Assembly: GCA_964501335.1 (NCBI GenBank)
Contig: CAZCTC010000043.1
Span: 1-64,000, forward strand
Length of the DNA: 64,000 bases
Direction: 5' to 3'
Origin: CAZCTC01 sp964501335
GTDB lineage: Bacteria; Chloroflexota; Anaerolineae; B4-G1; SLSP01
The translations under genes and the position numbers were made by a program. The notes beneath the pieces are model-generated. The model was given only the letters and a program-made list of their open reading frames with translations, had not been told where the DNA came from and did not search any database. How positions within the stretch are numbered: position 1 is the stretch's first letter; every line of letters starts with the position of its first letter. Positions 26,977 through 36,315 of the stretch are shown here, piece after piece.

Positions 26977-28923
26977 ATGTTTAAATCCAGGGAAATTATG
27001 GGGGGCGTGGCAGGGGGGATGGTGTTGTTTGCACTGGCGTGCTCTCTGGCGCCTGTGCCTTTGCGGCTGGATGCCGACATGATTTCTACGGTCAAGATGA
27101 CGGAGGTGCCGGCGCCGGTGGTGCGACCGGAATGGACTTCTTACACGAATGCAGATTCTATTCAGGCCCTGGTGTTTGATAATGAGGGAATGCTGTGGTC
27201 GGCTTCGACCGGCGGGGTGGTGCGGTGGGATCTGACGGATCAATCTTTTACGAAATTCACGACCGAACATGGATTGGGGAGTAACAACGTCTCTTCGCTG
27301 GCCGTGGGGGCAGACGGCTCGATTTGGGCGGGTACCGGCGACGGCCTTTCTCATTTCGACGGTCAGAGCTGGCGCAATTTTGTCCCTGAGGAGGAGACCG
27401 TTCCTTTTGAAATCACTTCGGTGGCGGTGGATACCCGCGGGCAGGTTTGGGTGGCCGGCGATTACCGGGTCTGGCGTTTTGCGGAGGGGCAATGGCAGCA
27501 ATATACAAAAGAGGATGGTATAAAAACGGCGGTGTATTCGGTGTTAGCCCGGGTCAATGGGGATATCTGTGCCGGTTCGGGGATAGATCTCTATTGTTTT
27601 CACGAAGAACGCTGGACTGTGTTGTCTGAATATCAGGGGCAGCCGATTGGAGATCTGTATGCTCTGGCTGAAGGCCCGAACGGTGTGTTGTGGGGGGTGA
27701 CGGATAATGGGGTGGCCAGTTTTGACGGTGAGGCCTGGACTTTTTACGAAGAAGAGGGTTTCCCGGATTCTATGAGAGCGGCTTCGCTGTGGATTGATTC
27801 GGACAATCGGGTATGGGTGGGGACCAGTTTGCATGATCTCGCCGTTTTTGACGGTCAAAAATGGGATTTCCCTTTTAAAACGACGCAGATTTCCTATTCT
27901 GAAGAGGTTACCGCGATGATAGTGGGTGAGGATGGGAAACTCTGGTTGGGGGTGAAAAAGGGGGGGATCTATCATTTTGCGGGAGATGATTGGAAGGAGC
28001 GCCGGTTGGACAATGCGGCCTGGGAACGCTATTCTTCTCAGGGCACCCCCGATTTTTCGGAAAATGTAGAGCCGGTGGCGGCGCCGGACGGCAGCGTGTG
28101 GGTGGCCGACAATTACAATCTGTGGCATTTTGAGGATGATCAATGGACCGTTCAACGTGAGCCGGCGGGAGCCCGGATCATGTTGACCTCGGCTCCGGCC
28201 TTTGCTCCAGACGGCAGTATGTGGATCGGGACGATGCGATCGGGCGTTTTCAATTTCGACGGGAAACGCTGGCAACAATATACCCAGAAGGATGGGTTGC
28301 TAAGCAATGATTGGGTCAGTGAGGTTGCCGTAACCGGGGATGGGACGGCCTGGTTTGGGACCACACCCCTTATTAAGGAAAAAATCGGGGGCCTGTCGCG
28401 TTTTGACGGTCAACGATGGGCTACTTATCCCGGGATCGGGAATGGATGGGACCGCAGTGTCCTTGCGGCTGATCCCGACGGCAGTGTGTGGGTGGGGACG
28501 GAGGAGGGCCTGTCCCATTACGTCGATGGAAAGTGGGTAAATTATACGGATCTGGACGGTTTGCCCGATAACGGGATTTATTCCCTGGCCGTTTCTCAGG
28601 ATGGGATTTTGTGGGTGGGGTGTTCGACCGGCCTTGCCCGGTTCGATGGAAAGCGCTGGCAGACTTACACCTTCTCGATGTATGAAGGAACGCTGGTGGG
28701 ATCGATAACGGCTCTGGCTGTCGAAGAGAATGGAGCGGTGTGGGCTGCCGTTTATCCTTTTGGGGTCCGCCGTTTTGACGGTCGGCAGTGGACCGTTTAC
28801 ACGTCGCGGGATGGGTTGGGCGATGATGCCGTGCGCCATATTGCGGTCACCTCCGACGGTTCGGTCTGGTTTTCAGCGACCGGGGGACTTACGCGGTATC
28901 AACCGGCGGCGGGCAAGCCATAG
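26977..28923 (+). CDS. Secreted beta-propeller lipoprotein, paralogue 3
   Basis: A 648-residue Reg_prop propeller protein. The signal segment ends LFALACSLAPVPLRL, so the acylated residue is probably the Cys of ALAC. From 'LRLDADMISTVKMTEVPAP' onward it follows the first paralogue (22571) almost block for block, for example STGGVVRW, EHGLGSNNVSSLAV and WIGTMRSGVFNFDGKRW. The two also share the 3' end and the sequence just after the stop. This indicates a duplication that carried flanking repeats with it. Function is unknown. Repeat number suggests one or two propellers. Confidence 0.85.
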   Translation: MFKSREIMGGVAGGMVLFALACSLAPVPLRLDADMISTVKMTEVPAPVVRPEWTSYTNADSIQALVFDNEGMLWSASTGGVVRWDLTDQSFTKFTTEHGLGSNNVSSLAVGADGSIWAGTGDGLSHFDGQSWRNFVPEEETVPFEITSVAVDTRGQVWVAGDYRVWRFAEGQWQQYTKEDGIKTAVYSVLARVNGDICAGSGIDLYCFHEERWTVLSEYQGQPIGDLYALAEGPNGVLWGVTDNGVASFDGEAWTFYEEEGFPDSMRAASLWIDSDNRVWVGTSLHDLAVFDGQKWDFPFKTTQISYSEEVTAMIVGEDGKLWLGVKKGGIYHFAGDDWKERRLDNAAWERYSSQGTPDFSENVEPVAAPDGSVWVADNYNLWHFEDDQWTVQREPAGARIMLTSAPAFAPDGSMWIGTMRSGVFNFDGKRWQQYTQKDGLLSNDWVSEVAVTGDGTAWFGTTPLIKEKIGGLSRFDGQRWATYPGIGNGWDRSVLAADPDGSVWVGTEEGLSHYVDGKWVNYTDLDGLPDNGIYSLAVSQDGILWVGCSTGLARFDGKRWQTYTFSMYEGTLVGSITALAVEENGAVWAAVYPFGVRRFDGRQWTVYTSRDGLGDDAVRHIAVTSDGSVWFSATGGLTRYQPAAGKP

Positions 28924-29624
28924 AAGCTGTGTTTTGGTGCGCTGGCCCTCTCCCTAATCCCTGCTTCGCACCATGCGGTTATGAAGGCGCAACGCGCTTC
29001 CAGGAGATTCTTTGTGAAGATGCGTCGCCGGCATCGGAGTGAGGGGGAGGGACTTCAGGGCAGGTCTGCCGGGGCGGCTCTGGCAAAGGCCAAAGAAAGC
29101 AGACAGCAGCAAGTAGACAGTAGACAGCCTGTGTCGCCGGCGACGGTTCTGGAAAAGGGCCATGTTTTGGCGCGCATTCTGATGCGCACCAAAACATAAA
29201 CAAAAAACTTTCTGTGCCCATCCGGCGCGGTTTCCTGGGGCTTCACCCCAGGTTACCTTGAGGTCGCCCCTTCAGGGCTTAAGAAGGCGCCTGTTAATGC
29301 GACGGAGGCAAAAAAAGGGGGAATAGGGGAATTTGCACGCCTTCTGAGGCGTGCAAATTCCCCTAAAAAACCAATTCCCCCTTTTCTCCCATCTGCGTCT
29401 TTGGGAGAAAAGGGGGGGAGGGGGGATATGAGGGCCAGCGCAGCCTATTTTCAGGACAGAAGTCCATGCTGGGGGCGGCACCCCGAAGGATGAAAAAGAG
29501 ATTTTTGGGTTAGAGGGCGCCCCTACCTTGGTGGTGCCTGACGGCGTCTCTTTGCGCTCTCTTCGGCTCTGCGTTAAAATCGAGGATGGGTTAAATTCCC
29601 TATTTTCGAGACAGGAACTACATC
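28924..29624. repeat. 700-bp repeat-filled gap
   Basis: No gene. In order it holds: an interrupted hairpin arm (GTTTTGGTGCGC, about 28932) with the GGCCCTCTCCCTAATCCCT module; AGTAGACAG micro-repeats (about 29105-29130); a hairpin at 29162-29177 with 29182-29197 (one mismatch); the block shared with 24574-24740; an 18-bp perfect hairpin at 29324-29341 with 29348-29365; and the 'CAGGACAGAAG..GGCACCCCGAAGGATGAAAA' module at about 29450-29500. Confidence 0.8.
29162..29365. repeat. 200-bp direct repeat of 24538-24740
   Basis: The stretch from the GGCGCGCAT hairpin through GGGGCTTCACCCCAGG, TTGAGGTCGCCCCTTCAGGG and CTGTTAATGCGACGG to the TTTGCACGCC hairpin is nearly the same at both places. The pair brackets propeller genes 2 and 3. 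Confidence 0.85.
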
Positions 29625-31268
29625 ATGAAAATCAAATCCCCTTTGTTGATCCTCGTTCCGCTCTGTCTGATCATCACGGTCGGCTCCTATTTTCTGAGTG
29701 CGCTGCTGACGGATTCGTTTGCCGTCTATCGTTCGGTGCTGCGCGATTCTCCGCCGACGCCGGGCGAGCCGGTGGGACCGCCGGCGACGCGGCGGCTGGT
29801 CTGGGTGTTGATCGATGCGCTGCGAATCGATACGGCCGACAATACGGAGGTGATGCCGGAGTTCAACCGGTTACGCAGCCAGGGGGCCTCTGCAACGATG
29901 CACAGCCGGCCGCCGGCTTTTTCCAGCCCGGGGTGGGGGACGATGTTGACCGGGGCCTGGCCCGATATCAACGACAGTATGCCGCTTTCTCCCGATTATG
30001 AGACGTTGTGGCCCTGGACACAGGATCACCTTTTTGCGGCGGTGCGGCGGACGGGACGCCCGGTGGGGGTGAGCGGTTATTACTGGCTGGAGAAGTTTCT
30101 GTGGAATGAGCCGGTGGAGGGGCATTATTACACACCGCATGAGGATCACGCCGCCGATGTGGCGGTGGTGGAGGCGGCCATGCCCTGGTTGGACGATCCG
30201 TCCTATGCCTTTGTCTTTATCCATCTGGATCAGATCGACTATGCGGGTCACAATGAGGGCGGACCGCTCGATCCTGCCTGGAATGCGGCGGCGGCTCGCG
30301 CCGACGGGTTGTTGGGGCAGATTGTCTCGCGGCTGGATCTCAGCCGGGATACGCTGCTGGTATGCGCCGACCACGGCCACATCGATCAGGGGGGACACGG
30401 CGGCGATGAGCCTTTTATCATGACCGAGCCTTTCTTTCTGCTGGGGGCCGGGGTGAAGCCGGGCCAGTACGGCGAGATTGCCATGGCGGATCTGGCGCCG
30501 ACGGTGGCGGCGTTGCTGGGGACGAATCTGCCGGCCAGTTCGCAGGGGCGGGTTTTGACGGAGATGGTGCAGCTGCCCGATGAGACTCTGTCCAATCTGC
30601 CGGCGGCGACGGCGGCCCAGCAGAGCCTGCTGCTGCATACCTATGCCGCCGCGATTGGAGAGCCTTTGCGGAAAGAGCCGTTGGCGACGGGTGATACGGC
30701 GATCTATCAACAGGTGCTGGCGAAGCTGCGGCAGAGCCGGCTCAATCGGGAGCGGGGGCTGCGGGCGCTGGCGGCGATGCCGGTTTTTCTGGCGTTGAGC
30801 TGGCTCTTTTTTCGCTGGCAGAAGGGCGAAGTGCTGATCTATCTGGCCGGTGCGGGGATTTATCTGGCGTTATTTCATGTACGTTTTTCTATTGTAGACC
30901 GCTGGCCCTATTCGTTCAGTACGATTGTGGATTCGGTCTCTTTTACGCTGTATGTGGGGCTGACGACGGCGTTGATCCTGATTCCGCTTTGGGCGCTGGG
31001 GGGCTGGCGGCTGGGCGTTTTCCAGGGGCGGCCGGCGCTGGCGGCTGGGCAGACGTTGCGGCTGGTTTTTGCGGTTTTCTATCTGCTGGCGTTGCCGATT
31101 GCTTTCAATTTGATCTGGAACGGTCCGGCAGTGGGCTGGACGTTACCGGAGATGGGGCCGCATTTTTATGCGTTGCTGGCCGGAGTGCAGGTGTTGATGG
31201 TTGGAGGGTTAGGGCTTCTATTGACGGGGGCTGCGGCGGGGGTGGCAAAATTTATTTATCCAGGATGA
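29625..31268 (+). CDS. Membrane-anchored alkaline-phosphatase-superfamily hydrolase
   Basis: A 547-residue enzyme of the alkaline phosphatase/phosphodiesterase superfamily. An N-terminal membrane segment (about 5-28) anchors it. The catalytic domain (about 55-310) has the first metal Asp in VWVLIDALRID, a nucleophile region FSSPGWGTMLTG (Ser where Thr is common), HLDQIDYAGHNEGG and CADHGHIDQGGHGG for the second metal set. The C-terminal third has about five membrane helices (about 385-540). This layout recalls PIG-N/PIG-O-like phosphoethanolamine transferases, so it may modify or hydrolyse a lipid-linked phosphate outside the membrane. Its 3' end overlaps the convergent jetD gene by 17 bp. 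Confidence 0.82.
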   Translation: MKIKSPLLILVPLCLIITVGSYFLSALLTDSFAVYRSVLRDSPPTPGEPVGPPATRRLVWVLIDALRIDTADNTEVMPEFNRLRSQGASATMHSRPPAFSSPGWGTMLTGAWPDINDSMPLSPDYETLWPWTQDHLFAAVRRTGRPVGVSGYYWLEKFLWNEPVEGHYYTPHEDHAADVAVVEAAMPWLDDPSYAFVFIHLDQIDYAGHNEGGPLDPAWNAAAARADGLLGQIVSRLDLSRDTLLVCADHGHIDQGGHGGDEPFIMTEPFFLLGAGVKPGQYGEIAMADLAPTVAALLGTNLPASSQGRVLTEMVQLPDETLSNLPAATAAQQSLLLHTYAAAIGEPLRKEPLATGDTAIYQQVLAKLRQSRLNRERGLRALAAMPVFLALSWLFFRWQKGEVLIYLAGAGIYLALFHVRFSIVDRWPYSFSTIVDSVSFTLYVGLTTALILIPLWALGGWRLGVFQGRPALAAGQTLRLVFAVFYLLALPIAFNLIWNGPAVGWTLPEMGPHFYALLAGVQVLMVGGLGLLLTGAAAGVAKFIYPG

Positions 31269-32505
31269 TGGCTTCCTGTTCCAGTTTGATCTCGTGCAGG
31301 AGCATATATTCCAGAAGCGGCTGCATGTCTTCCAGTTGGGGATGCCGGCGCAGCCGGGTGAGATGTTGGATGTCGCCGGCGGTGAGGGGTTTGCCCCAGT
31401 GGGCGAAGGTTTGCAGGGTGTCGATATCCATGCGGTAGGGCTGGAACCGGGGCGAAACATCGCGGCGCAGTTGTGCGAGGATATTGAATCCGCCGTAATC
31501 GATATCCGACCAGAGGTAGAGGGGGATGTCGGCGGGCAGTTCGGCGGCCAGTGTGCCGAGCAAGCGGCGGGCGGCCGGGGAGGGATTGCCCCACAGGCAG
31601 AAGGCCGCCGTTTCGGGGTTTTCCTGTTGCAGCAGGGAATAGAAGGGGGTGAGGTTTTCCACGCAGATGACCTCGCGGGCCTGGACCTGGGCCGCGGTCA
31701 GGTGGGCAGTCAGTGCGGCGGGAATCCCCACTGCCGGACGGAAGGCGGTCAGATCGAGCTCCCGGCCGGTTTCATCGATTAGCCGCCAGGGACCGGCCAG
31801 ATGGAGCAGGGTGGGATTGGGGACGAGTCCCAGTTCCTGGAGGATCTCCTGATTGGTGAAGTCGCTCCATTCGTGGTGGGTCTGGCGGGCCAACCGGGCC
31901 AGTGCCGGCTTGAGCGGTTCAAAGCGTTTGCTGTCGTTGAAAACGCGGACGCTGAAGACCCGGTAGGGCAGTTCTTCGACGACGTTTTCGGGCAGGGCCA
32001 GCAGGGCATCCAGCAGGTCCTGGTTGTTTTCATCTTCGCCCGGGACAAACGGGGCCGGGGATTTGTGATTTTCCAGCTGTTCCAGAGTCCAATCGAGGGC
32101 CAGGCGGCGCCAGTCGTGGACGCGGAAGCGATTGCCCAGCAGGAGGTCGCGGAGCCGGCGTTGTTGGGCGGCCCGGGGCTCTCGTCCGAGTAGTGCGTAA
32201 AGATCGGCTGCAGCTTCGGAGGTCAGGGCGACGCTGTCGATCAGGTGGCCTTTCTGGCCCGGTTCCCAGGTCAGTGTGATCCAGCCGAGTTGTTCGAGGG
32301 CGGCGAGCTGTTCGTTGGCGATGAGCCGGGGAGTGGGGTCGAGCTGGCTGTAGTAGCCGGGTAGCAATGCGGGGAGATCGGAGAGCCTGGTGCGGATGGT
32401 CCGTTTGGGTTGACCCTGGCGCTGTTCATAGATGTCGAGCAGCAGATCGATCACGGCGGCTGTGTCGGCATTGGGGGTGAAGGAGGGCTTTTTTTTAGGT
32501 TCCAT
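31252..32505 (-). CDS. jetD: Wadjet nuclease subunit JetD (TOPRIM)
   Basis: A 417-residue protein matching JetD of Wadjet plasmid-defence systems (DUF3322 and DUF2220 regions). The N-terminal half is helical and wing-like (DLPALLPGYYSQLDP..). The C-terminal half is a TOPRIM nuclease domain with Glu283 in CVENLTPFYS and Asp334/Asp336 in LWSDIDYGGFN, the E and DxD metal-binding residues. In the known mechanism JetABC loop-extrudes small circular DNA and JetD cuts it. Unlike the tight jetA-jetB-jetC spacing, jetD is about 490 bp downstream of jetC behind three repeat elements, and has a weak ribosome site. It may therefore be expressed separately. Confidence 0.9.
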   Translation of the reverse strand: MEPKKKPSFTPNADTAAVIDLLLDIYEQRQGQPKRTIRTRLSDLPALLPGYYSQLDPTPRLIANEQLAALEQLGWITLTWEPGQKGHLIDSVALTSEAAADLYALLGREPRAAQQRRLRDLLLGNRFRVHDWRRLALDWTLEQLENHKSPAPFVPGEDENNQDLLDALLALPENVVEELPYRVFSVRVFNDSKRFEPLKPALARLARQTHHEWSDFTNQEILQELGLVPNPTLLHLAGPWRLIDETGRELDLTAFRPAVGIPAALTAHLTAAQVQAREVICVENLTPFYSLLQQENPETAAFCLWGNPSPAARRLLGTLAAELPADIPLYLWSDIDYGGFNILAQLRRDVSPRFQPYRMDIDTLQTFAHWGKPLTAGDIQHLTRLRRHPQLEDMQPLLEYMLLHEIKLEQEAIILDK

Positions 32506-32996
32506 ATTTTTTTACCCGGACGGTTTGTTTAGCGTCCCGCAATAGATGCCTTTTCGGTGAGCTGCGACGCGCGGGATGGGGGGATTTTTTTTATTTATGT
32601 TTTGACGCGCTTCAGAAAGCGCGTCAAAACATAGGCTTTTTTCCCTTGTTTTCCAGGTTCACTGTACCGGTCGTAATTTTTTACCTGGGCGGCTGATTTT
32701 TGCATCCCGCAATCGACGTTTTTCAGGTCAGGTGCGACGCGCTTGACGGGCAGAGAGAAATTTTTTTATTTATGTTTTGACGCGCTTTAGAAAGCGCGTC
32801 AAAACATAGGCTTTTTTTCCTTTGTATTCCAGGTTGATTCCACCGGTTGAATTTTTTGCCTGGAGGGCGGCTGTTTTAGCGTCCCGCAATCGGCGTTTTT
32901 CAGGTCAGATGCGACGCGCTGTGCGAAGCAGGCAGAGAGAATTTTTTTGTTTATATTTTCGGCGGCTTTCCGAAGCCGCCGAAAATATGAATTTTT
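32506..32996. repeat. jetC-jetD spacer made of three interspersed elements
   Basis: No gene. Three tandem plus-oriented hairpin elements (32532-32642, 32702-32818, 32879-32999) fill the gap, separated by the conserved linker C(A/T)CCGGT(C/T)G..TTTTTT..CCTGG. Two carry the stem GACGCGCTT/AAGCGCGTC (arms 32596-32612 with 32617-32633, and 32771-32787 with 32792-32808). The third carries CGGCGGCTT/AAGCCGCCG (32953-32968 with 32973-32988). All run opposite to the jet genes. Confidence 0.85.
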
Positions 32997-35900
32997 TTAT
33001 TGGTCGCTGTCGGTCTCTTTGGACAGTTCGTTCAGCAGGGTTTCTTTGTCGATTTCGATGACGAAGGCCCGGTTGTCTTTGCGGACGACGGTGCGGACGG
33101 CGTCGATGTGTGGGAGCAGGCCGGCGGCTTTGTCGGGCGGGGTGGCCAGCAGGACCTGGAGTTTGGTATCGACCATGAATTGCAGGGCGCTGGCGGTGCG
33201 TGAACTGTCCATTTTGCCGAAGGCTTCATCGAAGATGGCCAGCCGGATGGTGTCGGCCGGGCGGGGTTGATTGAGCCGGTAGGCCTGGGCGAAGGAAGCG
33301 GCCATGGCTACATAGAAGGGCGTGGTTGTTTCACCCCCCGATTTTTTGGCTTTGATCTGGCTGAGCAGGGCCGTGTCGCCGTTGGGGTAATGGATGCGGA
33401 TGTCGTAGTGGAGGTAGTTGCGGTAATCCTGCAAGGCGCGCAGTTCGTTGACGGTGGCATCGCCGGGGCCGGCCGTCAGCCGTTCGAAGAGGAGGTCCCA
33501 GCCTTCCTGGTGGCGCTGGCGGAAATCGGATTCAAAGAGCGAGGTACCCAGGATCTGCTGGCTGTCCATGATCATGTCGTAGACCTGGCGCAGGGTCGGC
33601 TCGGGGCGAGTGATGAATTCGAAGCGTTCACCGCCGAAGCGCAGCGTGGCCAGAGTGGTGTTGAGATAGCCGAGCTGCTGGCGGGCATCTTCGATCTGTT
33701 CGTGGAGGCGGTGGATGAAGTTCTCGACCAGTTCCTGTTCGGCGTGTTGGCGTTGTTCGGCGATGCGGGATTCGTAGTCGGGGAGTTCCGATTGGATGTA
33801 GCGATCCCGTTCCTGGACATAGCGGACGGCATTTTCATCGCCGTCGTAGCCGAACTGGTAGGCGAAGCTGTAGGCATGTTTGGCTTCGAGCAGGGCGTCG
33901 CGGCTGCGGCGTTCCGCTGAGGCATAATCGGCTTCATAGCGGGCGGCGTTGTTTTGCAGGGTGTCGACCGGATAGCGTTGCCGGCGGCGGTCATATTCTT
34001 TTTGCAGCTCTTCCAGCAACTCCGGATTGTTTTCCTCAGAGAGAAATTCCTCGGCCTCTTGCAGTGCGGCAGCGGCCTGTTGTTCCAGTTCGGGCATCGT
34101 TTCATGATTCAGCGTTTCGATCTGGCTGCGTAGGCTGCCGATCGTTTCGCCCATTCGGCTTACCTCCGTATCCAGCTCTTTTTCCCGGCGTTGTTCCGTT
34201 TCCACGGTGGCGCGCAGGGCTGCTACTGTGCGGGTATCCAGCGCGGCGAGTTCGGCTTTGCGTTCGGCCAGTTGGAGTTCCAGCGCCGGGAGCTTTTCCA
34301 GCAGAGGGAGATCGCGTTCCAGCTCGACGTAGGGGCGGGTTTTTTCCTGGGTGAGGGCCAGTCGCTCACGCAGGCCCGAATCCTGACTTTGCAGGTCGGC
34401 GAGTTCTTTGAGGATTTCGGTGATATGGTCTTCGCGTTGCCGGATCTGGCGCGGGATGGCGCGGTCGCCGATGAACCAGCGCCGGTATTGCGCCGGGTCC
34501 ATGTGGCGGCTGGTGAAATTGCGGCGGACGAAGCCGTCGCGGGTGACCGCGGTGGCATGGTTACGGAGGTTGTCCAGCGTTTCGCATTTGGTATAACCGC
34601 CCAGCAGCAGATCGACCAGGACGCGGGCGGCGGGATGTTCGGTTTTCACCTCTTCGGCCAGGACGCCGGGGCGGAGCCGTTGGGTGTTTTTCAGCAGCCG
34701 TTCGGTGTCGGGCAGCCCGACGCCGTAGAGATTGTCTTTCAGTCGGCGCTGTTGATAGAGGTGCATGGCAGCATCGTAATGTTGGGGCGGGACCAGCAGG
34801 TCGAAGCGGCTGCGGCCGAGGATGCCTTCGACGGCATCCTGCCAGCTTTCATCCGGGACCGTGAGGACCGTACAGAGGTAAGTGACCTCGTCGGCCTTCA
34901 GTCCCAATTCGGCGCGGAGAAGCCGGCGCAGCAGGGCGGCCTGCGGCGCAGCGGTCTCGTAACTGACATCGCGGTCGCCGGTGCGCAGTTGCTGGATTTC
35001 CCGTTGCAGTCGGGCCGCCTCTTCTTTCAACTGGCGGCTTTTTTCTTCGATCAGAGCCAGCCGGCTGTTGTAATATCTGCCCAGGGTTTCCAGCTCCTGT
35101 TGTACCTGGATGAGGAGTTCCGGGGTGGGCGCGGCGGTGGTGAATCGGCTGAGCGCTTCCGGGGCGGGCTGGTCGTCGGCGGCCAGGAGGCGGAGCAGGC
35201 GATCCGCGTCGCGGCGCTCGCGTTCCAGGGCGGATTCGACTGTGGCGGCGCGGCGGCGGGTTTCGGTCAATTCGGCCAGGAGGGCGGCGATTTCGTCTTT
35301 CAGGAGTTGTTCCCGTTGCGCGGTGGTGTCGGTATGCAGCGCGATCTGCGCTTCGAGGAGGGCTTGGCGGGTATGAAGCAGCTGTTCGTTCAGCTCATCG
35401 CGTTTCAGGGTCCGGCGGCTGAGGGCGACCTGTTTTTCGTCGAGTTCGACCCGGCTTTCTTTTAATTTGCCGAGCAGATGGTCGTTTTGCGCGCGCCGGC
35501 GGATATAGCCGTTGGTCAGGCGCAGCCGGTGTTGCGTGGCCCGTTCCTGATCCTGGGTTTCGATAGCCGTCAGGGCTTCAATGCGGCGGCGCACATCGGC
35601 GGCCAGGGTTTCAAAGTGGCGCATCGTTTCCAGCTGGTCCTGCAGGGTTTTCACATCGACGAGATTTTCATCCAGCAGGTAGTTGTGGACGAATTCGCGG
35701 ATATCGGTGAGGGGACTGAAGGCCACGCCTTTGACGATCTTTTGAGGGAAGGTCTCTTTGAGCTGGCCCAGGCGGTTCAAGAGGTGGAACCGGTAATCTT
35801 CAAGTCGGGTGAAGAGCTGGGCGCGGGCGCCGGTCGGCAGGGCGAAGTGTTCCAGGTGACGGCGGAAGGCGCGGCTGTCGTAGAGCCGGCCTTCAAGGGC

Positions 35901-36311
35901 GAAGAACCAGGCATCGTTGAGCCCGGCATTGTTGACGATGAAATAGGCGATATCGGGGGTGCGGCCGTCCTGGTAGGCGTCGATGACGGCGCCATGGACG
36001 AAATAGCTGTCGTCGGCGTTGCGGAATTCCAGCGCGACCACGCCGGTGGTGTCGTCGCGCAGGAAGCGGTGGCCTTCGGTGCCCAGTTCGCCGCGGACGT
36101 AACTGGCGAGGGTGCGCTGGCTGGAGTCCATGGCGGCGCGGTTGAATTTTACTTCGCGTTGGCCGCCGACCAGGGCAAATTGCACGGCATCAAGGATGGT
36201 GGATTTGCCGACGCCGTTGATGCCGATGAAATAGGTACTGCCTTTGCAGCTGATCGTTTCGTTCTCAAAGAGGTGCCAGTGGATCAGGCGGATGCGGTTT
36301 AACAGTTTCAT
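32997..36311 (-). CDS. jetC: Wadjet SMC-like ATPase JetC
   Basis: A 1104-residue SMC/MukB-like ATPase. Walker A is GINGVGKST (30-38). Two long coiled-coil arms (about 280-460 and 620-900) flank a hinge-like region (about 470-600). The ABC signature is KSGGE (Ser991-Glu994). Walker B is LAIFDEAF, with Asp1028 and the catalytic Glu1029. Dimers with the JetA kleisin and JetB should extrude plasmid DNA. The start is 4 bp after the jetB stop, so translation is coupled. No part of the ATPase core is missing, so the motor looks functional. Confidence 0.93.
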   Translation of the reverse strand: MKLLNRIRLIHWHLFENETISCKGSTYFIGINGVGKSTILDAVQFALVGGQREVKFNRAAMDSSQRTLASYVRGELGTEGHRFLRDDTTGVVALEFRNADDSYFVHGAVIDAYQDGRTPDIAYFIVNNAGLNDAWFFALEGRLYDSRAFRRHLEHFALPTGARAQLFTRLEDYRFHLLNRLGQLKETFPQKIVKGVAFSPLTDIREFVHNYLLDENLVDVKTLQDQLETMRHFETLAADVRRRIEALTAIETQDQERATQHRLRLTNGYIRRRAQNDHLLGKLKESRVELDEKQVALSRRTLKRDELNEQLLHTRQALLEAQIALHTDTTAQREQLLKDEIAALLAELTETRRRAATVESALERERRDADRLLRLLAADDQPAPEALSRFTTAAPTPELLIQVQQELETLGRYYNSRLALIEEKSRQLKEEAARLQREIQQLRTGDRDVSYETAAPQAALLRRLLRAELGLKADEVTYLCTVLTVPDESWQDAVEGILGRSRFDLLVPPQHYDAAMHLYQQRRLKDNLYGVGLPDTERLLKNTQRLRPGVLAEEVKTEHPAARVLVDLLLGGYTKCETLDNLRNHATAVTRDGFVRRNFTSRHMDPAQYRRWFIGDRAIPRQIRQREDHITEILKELADLQSQDSGLRERLALTQEKTRPYVELERDLPLLEKLPALELQLAERKAELAALDTRTVAALRATVETEQRREKELDTEVSRMGETIGSLRSQIETLNHETMPELEQQAAAALQEAEEFLSEENNPELLEELQKEYDRRRQRYPVDTLQNNAARYEADYASAERRSRDALLEAKHAYSFAYQFGYDGDENAVRYVQERDRYIQSELPDYESRIAEQRQHAEQELVENFIHRLHEQIEDARQQLGYLNTTLATLRFGGERFEFITRPEPTLRQVYDMIMDSQQILGTSLFESDFRQRHQEGWDLLFERLTAGPGDATVNELRALQDYRNYLHYDIRIHYPNGDTALLSQIKAKKSGGETTTPFYVAMAASFAQAYRLNQPRPADTIRLAIFDEAFGKMDSSRTASALQFMVDTKLQVLLATPPDKAAGLLPHIDAVRTVVRKDNRAFVIEIDKETLLNELSKETDSDQ

Positions 36312-36315
36312 AAGG

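Noticed and set aside
32532..32999. Terminators for jetC
   Set aside because: On the jetC (minus) strand the hairpins are followed by A-rich, not T-rich, sequence. The T-runs are on the opposite strand.
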